Below, piece by piece: positions 58,633-64,000 of a stretch of 64,000 bases of DNA (positions within the stretch are counted from its first letter, which is position 1; the number at the start of each line of letters is the position of its first letter). A program made the translations under genes and the position numbers. The notes under the pieces were generated by a model, which had not been told where the DNA came from, did no database searches, and saw only the letters and a program-made list of their open reading frames with translations. Origin of the DNA: Nitrospirota bacterium (GTDB lineage Bacteria > Nitrospirota > Thermodesulfovibrionia > Thermodesulfovibrionales > JdFR-88); contig JAKBYX010000009.1 of NCBI GenBank assembly GCA_021840255.1, forward strand, positions 33,581 through 97,580. The letters run 5' to 3'.

Positions 58633-61101
58633 TTATTGAAACCTTCTTATCCTCAGGGAGTTCCCAACTACGAACAGCGAACTGGCGGCCATCGCGCCCG
58701 CAGCGGCTATCGGATGAAGCATGCCGGCCACCGCTAGAGGAACGGCTATACTATTATAAAAAAAAGACCAGAAAATATTCTGTTTCATTATTGAAAAAGT
58801 CCTTCTGGAAAGCGCTATGAAATAAGGGACAAGGGTCAGATCGTCTCGCATCAGTATGGCGTCCGCGCTCTCAAGCGCTATATCGGTCCCTCTGCCCATT
58901 GCAATGCCTATCGATGCCTCCGTGAGGGCCGGGGCGTCATTGATCCCGTCTCCCACCATCATGATCCTCGGCCTTCCGCCCTTAAGTCCACCCCCCTGAA
59001 GATAGGTAATATACTCTTTTTTCCCGGCTGGCGTCATACCGGAAAGCACACTTTCAATGCCCACCTGCCGGGCAACCGCCCTTGCCGCCGCATCGTTGTC
59101 TCCGCTGATAACCCCAACCGGGCAATGCATTTTTTTTATCTCCGCGACCGCCCGGGCCGCCTCAGGCCTGAGGGTGTCCGAAATGACCATTAGCGCCCTG
59201 ACCTCCCCACCCCACGCCATATAGACGAGCGTATCTCCTTCTTTTTCAGAGTCTTCCCTCGCGGCCAGCGCGGCTTCATTTATTCTGGTCACCGGGACCC
59301 CGCTTTCCTCCATCAGGGCCTGGTTGCCGATAATGATCCTCCTGCCCTCCACAACACCCTCAACTCCCTTTCCCGGAAATGCCCTGAACCCTGAAACGGG
59401 GAAGAATTTTTTGGCCCCTGTGCGTCCGCAGATCGCGTGCCCTATGGAGTGCTCCGAGAGGCTCTCGACGGATGAGGCCAGCCTGGCAATATATTCCTCT
59501 GAAAGGGAGCTGTCAACAACGATCACCCTTTTAAGCGCGGACTTGCCGGTGCTTATTGTGCCGGTCTTGTCAAAAAGGACATGCGTCAACCCGGCCGTTT
59601 TTTCCACCACGTTGCCCGCCTTCACAAGCACCCCTTTTGAGGATGCCAATGTGGAAAATACAAGGATGGCAAGCGGGGTTGCCAACCCCAGGCTGCAAGG
59701 GCACGCTATCACAATGACGGAGACCCCCGTCATCAGGGAATGGCCGGGGGACTGGCCTCTGGCGAGATGGAACGCTACGGCCGCCGCCGCGAGCACAAGG
59801 ATGGCCGGGACAAATATCCCGGCGGCCCTGTCAGCAAGTTCCTGCAGCCGGGGTTTCCGCGCCTGGGCGTCTTCGACCGCCCTGATGATGCCCGCAAGCA
59901 AGGTATCCTCGCCCGTCCTGCCCACCCTGACCACGAGAGCGCCGGACAGGTTCATGCTGCCTCCGATCACCTCCGCGCCAGGCATTTTCAGGACCGGCCC
60001 GGACTCTCCAGTAAGAAGCGATTCGTCTGCTTCAGAGCCGCCCCCGATGACAATTCCGTCGATGGGCACCTTCTCGCCGGGCTTCACCTCTACCAGGTCG
60101 TCTTGCTTAAGGGATGCCACCGGGACCGTCTGCCTCTCATAAAGGCCCTGCACCGCGGCCGGGGTCAACATGGTGGCCGATTCCGGAGCCAATTGCGCAA
60201 GCCGTTCCATGGTCTCCGAGGCCTTCCCTTTTGCGGCCGCCTCTATATATCTGCCAATCAGAATAAGTGTGACGATCATGGCCGCCGTGTCGAAATACAC
60301 CTGGCCTCCGGAGCACATTTCATATACGCTGTACAGAAAGGACGATACCGCTCCCACGGCTATTAAAGAGTCCATGCTAAAGCGGAAATGTCTGAGGCCG
60401 CCAAGCGCCCCTTTTATGAACGGCATGCCCGAATAAAAAATTACGGGCAGCGTGACGAGCGCGGCGATGATCTGGAGTAAAAACCTTGTTTTAACGTCTA
60501 TCCCATGGAAATACCCGGCATAAAGGGCGGTGCTGTAAAGCATCAACTGGCAGGAAAGAAACCCCGCTGTGCCCAGCCGCACAAGAAGCTCGCGCCTCTC
60601 CGACCGCTGCGCGGCCATCCGCTCCGATTCAGAATACGGCTTGGGCGTATACCCTATGGACAATATCCTTTTAAGAATATTGTCCAGCCCGGTTGCTTCA
60701 GGGTCCCATCTTATCCTTGCCTTGTGAGTTGCGTAATTGACCCGCGCATACCGCACCCCTTCGGTTCTCATCAGGATCTTTTCATTCAGCCATACGCACG
60801 AAGAGCACCGTATGCCGTCTATGTACAGGTCTATTTCCCTGGAGGAGTCCGAGTCCCTCACATATCGCGTGAAAGGGGCTGCGTCCGGCTGTACGGGCGG
60901 CCCCATACCGTATGCGTACGCCGGAATTCCGGCCTCACCCCATTTTCTATTTTCGTAGAAGCCGCCCAGCCCTTCGTCATGGATAAGGCGGTAGATGCCC
61001 AGGCAGCCGTAGCAGCAAAAGACTTTCTGATGTCCGTCTATGGTTTGGTATACGGCCTCCCGTTCCGGGAACTCCAGCAGGCAGTGCTCACATGCGGGCA
61101 T
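58633..61101 (-). CDS. ccoI: Copper-transporting P1B-type ATPase CcoI
   Basis: This 822-residue protein begins with a Cys-rich metal-binding domain (CEHCLLEFPE, FCCYGCLGIY) and an HMA domain (IDGIRCSSCVWLNEKIL). The P1B ATPase core follows: the metal-channel motif ACPCSLGLATPLAI, phosphorylation site FDKTGTISTG, TGES in the actuator, and VGDGINDAPAL near the end. This type supplies copper for cbb3 oxidase assembly. It is part of the ccoG-fixH-safE-ccoI-ccoS cluster and overlaps the SafE-like gene by 14 bp. Confidence 0.95.
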   Translation of the reverse strand: MPACEHCLLEFPEREAVYQTIDGHQKVFCCYGCLGIYRLIHDEGLGGFYENRKWGEAGIPAYAYGMGPPVQPDAAPFTRYVRDSDSSREIDLYIDGIRCSSCVWLNEKILMRTEGVRYARVNYATHKARIRWDPEATGLDNILKRILSIGYTPKPYSESERMAAQRSERRELLVRLGTAGFLSCQLMLYSTALYAGYFHGIDVKTRFLLQIIAALVTLPVIFYSGMPFIKGALGGLRHFRFSMDSLIAVGAVSSFLYSVYEMCSGGQVYFDTAAMIVTLILIGRYIEAAAKGKASETMERLAQLAPESATMLTPAAVQGLYERQTVPVASLKQDDLVEVKPGEKVPIDGIVIGGGSEADESLLTGESGPVLKMPGAEVIGGSMNLSGALVVRVGRTGEDTLLAGIIRAVEDAQARKPRLQELADRAAGIFVPAILVLAAAAVAFHLARGQSPGHSLMTGVSVIVIACPCSLGLATPLAILVFSTLASSKGVLVKAGNVVEKTAGLTHVLFDKTGTISTGKSALKRVIVVDSSLSEEYIARLASSVESLSEHSIGHAICGRTGAKKFFPVSGFRAFPGKGVEGVVEGRRIIIGNQALMEESGVPVTRINEAALAAREDSEKEGDTLVYMAWGGEVRALMVISDTLRPEAARAVAEIKKMHCPVGVISGDNDAAARAVARQVGIESVLSGMTPAGKKEYITYLQGGGLKGGRPRIMMVGDGINDAPALTEASIGIAMGRGTDIALESADAILMRDDLTLVPYFIALSRRTFSIMKQNIFWSFFYNSIAVPLAVAGMLHPIAAAGAMAASSLFVVGNSLRIRRFQ

Positions 61102-61855
61102 GGCATACCCCGGCCCTCACAATAAAGTAAACGCCGCTTATTATTACGGCAAGCCCGCTGCCTTTGTACAGCCATCCCCTGATGCTGCCGCTCAGATATC
61201 CCATGGCAAACCCGAAGAGCAGAAGTGCGGGAATGGTCCCAAGCCCGAAACACAGGGCATAGAGCATTCCCTGCAGCAAGCCCGCCTGGCCCGCCGAACC
61301 CATGAAAATGGAATACGCGAGCCCGCAGGGGATAAAACCAAAAAGGAGGCCCAACGGGTAATACCGCCAGGAGGACCCGCTCTCTAAAATAAGTCTGACC
61401 GCACTCGCGGCGAAACCGCCGCGGCTATCGTCCGCCGGGCCGGAAAGGCCCGCCCCCTCCCTTAGATCTGAAAATCGGCCTGAAAAGCGGCCTGAAAATC
61501 TATTGAAAAGACCGGTTATCCTGAGACCCATAACTATCATAATCAGGCCGGTAAGCAATGCCGCCGCATTCCGAATGCCTGAGATGTTGCCCGCCGTGTT
61601 CAAAAACGAGCCGCCAAGACCCATCAGGGCCCCAACAAATGAGTAAGTGGTTATGCGCCCCGCGTTATACATCAGATGCGGGACCATTCGGGAAAAACCG
61701 CCCACGGGTCGGGAAAAAACGTCCATTGGGCGGGAGAGGCTGCTCTTCCCATGCAGCGTATAGGACGCCACCAGGGGGCCGCACATCCCCAGGCAATGTC
61801 CGAACCCTCCCAGAAGGCCGGTCGTAAAGGCAAGAAGAAACCCGGTTTGCATCAT
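61088..61855 (-). CDS. SafE/UreH-like sulfite exporter family membrane protein
   Basis: This protein of about 255 residues has six or more membrane helices. It starts MMQTGFLLAFTTGLLGGFGH with the conserved GHCLGMCGPL motif, typical of the small SafE-like proteins encoded beside ccoI and fixH. They may help copper handling during oxidase assembly. The loop near residues 120-145 is expanded by short repeats (RFSG units), and a second expansion (VFSRPVGGFSR) is near residue 45. The preferred start is ATG 61855; earlier starts overlap fixH. Confidence 0.85.
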   Translation of the reverse strand: MMQTGFLLAFTTGLLGGFGHCLGMCGPLVASYTLHGKSSLSRPMDVFSRPVGGFSRMVPHLMYNAGRITTYSFVGALMGLGGSFLNTAGNISGIRNAAALLTGLIMIVMGLRITGLFNRFSGRFSGRFSDLREGAGLSGPADDSRGGFAASAVRLILESGSSWRYYPLGLLFGFIPCGLAYSIFMGSAGQAGLLQGMLYALCFGLGTIPALLLFGFAMGYLSGSIRGWLYKGSGLAVIISGVYFIVRAGVCHARM

Positions 61856-61898
61856 CTCTTCACTTTTTTTAAAAAAAAAGCTGCAACTCGCGGGCGGT

Positions 61899-62345
61899 TC
61901 ATTTTTTCGCGTATACCTGTTTTTCAAACAGGATATCGCTGCCGCCCCTTATTATCCTAATCTCCAGGTCCCAGTAACCGTAGAGGGGAAGGTCCACCTC
62001 TGAGCGCCACGAGCCGTCAGCCTTGTTCTCACAGGTGTAAGTTTTATCGTAAGCGGTTGTGGAAGGCCTGCTTACGGTAACCGAGACCGCCGCTTTCCTG
62101 AGGGGGCCGCCCGTCTTGTCCAGGATATCAAGCGACAGCGCGTTCATCCCCGTGGCAAAACCATCATTGTTTAGGGAGACGCTCAGGCCTGAATCTTCCT
62201 TTTCCTTCTGAACATGGTCCCATAAAAGCCCTTTTTCATATGGGTCTTTTGTGACGGTGCCGTCAAACACCCTGTCTGCCACTACTATGGTTACGGCAAC
62301 GCTTAAGAGGCTTACCATCACTATAGCAACGATCACTGATCTCAT
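61899..62345 (-). CDS. fixH: FixH/CcoH family protein
   Basis: This 148-residue protein has one N-terminal membrane helix (about 5-24) followed by the FixH-type periplasmic domain. That domain includes DPYEKGLLWDHVQKEKEDSG, where the Y-E-x-G-L-x-W motif is diagnostic, and a YGYWDLEIRI C-terminal part. It is required for cbb3 oxidase assembly. It is coupled to ccoG by ATGA. Confidence 0.92.
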   Translation of the reverse strand: MRSVIVAIVMVSLLSVAVTIVVADRVFDGTVTKDPYEKGLLWDHVQKEKEDSGLSVSLNNDGFATGMNALSLDILDKTGGPLRKAAVSVTVSRPSTTAYDKTYTCENKADGSWRSEVDLPLYGYWDLEIRIIRGGSDILFEKQVYAKK

Positions 62346-63574
62346 GAACCCTCACCCCCCTCCGGCCCGCCTCCCGGATAAATGAATTTTGCCTTTTGTT
62401 CCAGTTTTTTACCGGTCCTCTCCGATCTGATCACCATCTCCATGTTTTTCGTTCCGCCCATGGCCTTGGCGCCCGCTATAACGTACACCTGCACCCTTCC
62501 CTCCTGCCCGGCCTTCACAAGCACCCTGCCCGGCCTCACCTTGGCCCCATTCAGTCCCTCTGCCGATATGTCCAGCTCTTCATCCTCGCTGCCCCTGTTC
62601 TCCAATAAAAGAACAAAAGAATTTACCGCTTCATGCTGAACCAACCTGGGGGGAAAATTGTAATCGGGCAGGACATCCAGCCCGAGAGTGGTCCTGATCG
62701 CCGCCATATAAACCAGGAAAACGAGAGAGACCGCCGTAAGGGAACCAGTAACGAGTGCGTTTGTCCTCAGCATCCTCTTTGCCGTCTCGCCCGGCAGCCC
62801 CCAGAAATAGCCGATGAGGCCCTTTTTGCCCCTGGACCTCATTATGTTCGTGCACTCGTCGATGCATTTGGCGCAATTTATGCAGGCCGCTTCAAGGCCT
62901 TTCCGTATATCTATTCCCACGGGGCATGTTTTTACGCAGGCCATGCAGTTCATGCACTCCTGTTTCCTGGACGGGTCGAAGGCGATAACCAGGGTTTTAT
63001 GGTCGAACATCACGCTCTGGAGTTTCGCATAGGGGCACACGGTGGCGCACCATTTGTGCCTGACAAATGCATAGTTTAAAAAAAGCACGCCGGAGAGGAC
63101 AGCCCAGAACCCCCAAACGGTTCCCTCAAGCGTCCCGCCAAGGAGCCTCCCGATAAATTCATAAGGAGACACAAAATACCATATAAGGCTTGCGGAAACG
63201 ATAATGCTCACCGCAAGCACCGCCACATAAGATGCGGCTCCGGCCAAATGCCCTCTTTCCCTTTCTCTTTTTTTTACCTTGTCGAAAAAGCCGGTGTAAT
63301 CAATGAGCACCGTTTGAGGACAGACCCATCCGCACCATACCCTGCCCACCATGAGCGTCACAAAGACGAACAGCAGGACAAGAAAGATGATGGCCACAAG
63401 CACGATGAAGAATTCGTCCATCCAGATGGCAGCACCAAAAAAATAGAGCCTGAGCGAAGGGACGTCAAACCTTAAAGCGCTCTGTCCATTTATTCTGAGG
63501 AATGGAAGCCCCAGGATAACCGCGCCTTCGAAAACTTCGACGAGCCTCCTCCAGGGCTGTATCCCTTTAGTCAT
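62342..63574 (-). CDS. ccoG: Cytochrome c oxidase accessory protein CcoG (RdxA/FixG)
   Basis: This 410-residue inner-membrane ferredoxin-like protein has about five membrane helices. An RVWCGWVCPQTVLIDY motif and two [4Fe-4S] groups (CMNCMACVKTCPVGIDIRKG and CINCAKCIDEC) follow. A C-terminal Ig-like periplasmic domain completes it. It reduces Cu(II) for cbb3 oxidase assembly. Its start overlaps the small CcoS-like gene by 8 bp and its end overlaps fixH. Confidence 0.95.
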   Translation of the reverse strand: MTKGIQPWRRLVEVFEGAVILGLPFLRINGQSALRFDVPSLRLYFFGAAIWMDEFFIVLVAIIFLVLLFVFVTLMVGRVWCGWVCPQTVLIDYTGFFDKVKKRERERGHLAGAASYVAVLAVSIIVSASLIWYFVSPYEFIGRLLGGTLEGTVWGFWAVLSGVLFLNYAFVRHKWCATVCPYAKLQSVMFDHKTLVIAFDPSRKQECMNCMACVKTCPVGIDIRKGLEAACINCAKCIDECTNIMRSRGKKGLIGYFWGLPGETAKRMLRTNALVTGSLTAVSLVFLVYMAAIRTTLGLDVLPDYNFPPRLVQHEAVNSFVLLLENRGSEDEELDISAEGLNGAKVRPGRVLVKAGQEGRVQVYVIAGAKAMGGTKNMEMVIRSERTGKKLEQKAKFIYPGGGPEGGEGS

Positions 63575-63704
63575 CGTCGTCTTTCATCATCCTGTATTTG
63601 GGCGCTTCTATTTTTTTGCGCCTTTTTTTTGCGTAATAATATTTGATGATCGACGCCAGCAGGGCTGCCAACGCCCCCCCGTACAGCAGCTGCGCAAGTG
63701 ACAT
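63567..63704 (-). CDS. Small single-helix protein with a CcoS-like tail
   Basis: This 45-residue protein has one membrane helix (MSLAQLLYGGALAALLASII), a basic stretch, and a tail APKYRMMKDDDD. The tail closely parallels the CcoS tail at 58410 (GAKYRMLDDDED). A strong GGGGAGGAAAG ribosome site precedes the ATG. It may be a shortened CcoS paralogue or a CcoQ-like subunit. It overlaps ccoG by 8 bp. Confidence 0.7.
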   Translation of the reverse strand: MSLAQLLYGGALAALLASIIKYYYAKKRRKKIEAPKYRMMKDDDD

Positions 63705-63740
63705 ATGCTTTCCTCCCCGGTTTTCGGACTATTTCTATTT

Positions 63741-63848
63741 CTATTTTTTGTCCCCCCGCCTGTTTTTCTTCCCCGGAAATGCCAGGTAGAGGATAGCAAG
63801 CGCCGCCAGAGACGTAAATGCTATCGTGGCAATTACCGACCAGTCCAT
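63741..63848 (-). CDS. Small CcoQ-like membrane protein
   Basis: This 35-residue protein has one membrane helix and a basic C-terminus (MDWSVIATIAFTSLAALAIL, then YLAFPGKKNRRG). Size and layout fit CcoQ/FixQ, the small stabilising subunit of cbb3 oxidase that usually lies between ccoO and ccoP or ccoG. A clear AAGGGGGC ribosome site supports translation. The identity is inferred from position and topology. Confidence 0.65.
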   Translation of the reverse strand: MDWSVIATIAFTSLAALAILYLAFPGKKNRRGDKK

Positions 63849-63950
63849 ATTTTTGCCCCCTTTACGGACGTCAGAAAGGATTCATTAAAAAAACAGCTCA
63901 TAGATCTTTCACTTCTCCATTCGCCTCCGGCCAAAACAAAAAGTCTGCGA

Positions 63951-64000
63951 TCATTTGATGTGCAGCGATTGCTCATATGCGGATATCTGTGACCAGCCGC
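63951..64000 (-). CDS. Possible C-terminus of an upstream gene (oxidase subunit?)
   Basis: The minus-strand frame entering from the right edge ends at TGA (63953-63951) with residues GWSQISAYEQSLHIK. Its position just upstream of a ccoQ-like gene would fit the end of a catalytic or haem-c oxidase subunit. The fragment is too short to identify, and another frame stays open across the same stretch. Confidence 0.3.
   Translation of the reverse strand, partial: GWSQISAYEQSLHIK

Overview
The window is a dense stretch of bacterial chromosome, moderately GC-rich apart from one AT-rich islet at about 5.5-7.0 kb. It carries many multihaem c-type cytochromes, a CcdA-type thiol transporter, a haem-copper (cbb3) oxidase maturation cluster, a b6f-like quinol:cytochrome c reductase and an NrfD-type complex. 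There are no phage genes, insertion sequences or CRISPR arrays. Gene families and layout fit an anaerobic or microaerobic member of Nitrospirota (or a neighbouring deltaproteobacterial-like lineage). This placement is inference; the window holds no rRNA or other phylogenetic marker.

Layout. 0-4.9 kb: start of an ExeA-like ATPase, a large TPR protein, and an isc operon (iscR, tusA-like, iscS, iscU) on the minus strand with an IscR-type operator. 4.9-7.0 kb: a LuxR-type regulator and an AT-rich higBA toxin-antitoxin islet. 7-12.9 kb: a sodium:solute symporter, a receiver protein, and a three-gene lipid-linked sugar transfer cluster (GT39, GT2, LPG-synthase-like membrane protein). 12.9-16.8 kb: a minus-strand operon of a cupredoxin, a Cyc2-like fused cytochrome-porin and a chemoreceptor. 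17-20.8 kb: cysteine synthase, then mnmA, a MOSC-Mog fusion and ccdA. 21-27 kb: two respiratory modules, tetrahaem cytochrome/FeS/NrfD and pentahaem cytochrome/small membrane protein/Rieske/cytochrome b. 27-33.5 kb: another pentahaem cytochrome, DUF2249, a double Usp protein, an ion transporter, DUF1844, a DksA-like protein and an orphan pair of ABC permeases. 33.6-41.4 kb: a UbiD decarboxylase, a DUF5714-type protein, a receiver protein, a histidine kinase, a two-gene LigD and an M50-CBS protease. 41.6-48.3 kb: type II secretion genes gspC-D-E-F. 48.4-57.7 kb: assorted genes, including an SBBP-repeat surface protein, DsrE, tRNA-Leu(UAA), a B12-radical SAM enzyme and a GGDEF protein. 57.9-64 kb: cbb3 oxidase accessory genes (ccoQ-like, small CcoS-like, ccoG, fixH, safE-like, ccoI, ccoS) with an Rrf2 regulator; the oxidase subunits probably lie beyond the right edge.

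Most notable points: (1) The iscS product keeps its catalytic Cys loop but has lost the PLP lysine (now Glu) and several other PLP or substrate contacts, so it is unlikely to be a cysteine desulfurase; this resembles the lysine-less IscS of Archaeoglobus fulgidus. (2) Many genes have a sigma70-like -10 element ending 5-8 bases before the start codon and no Shine-Dalgarno sequence, which suggests widespread leaderless mRNAs. (3) A Cyc2-like outer-membrane cytochrome-porin, a cupredoxin and a chemoreceptor are encoded together. (4) The GspD secretin ends in a domain resembling a subtilase (fervidolysin-type) prodomain. (5) mnmA is preceded by a frame-keeping tandem repeat that encodes a Met-rich 31-residue leader peptide, coupled to mnmA by an ATGA overlap.
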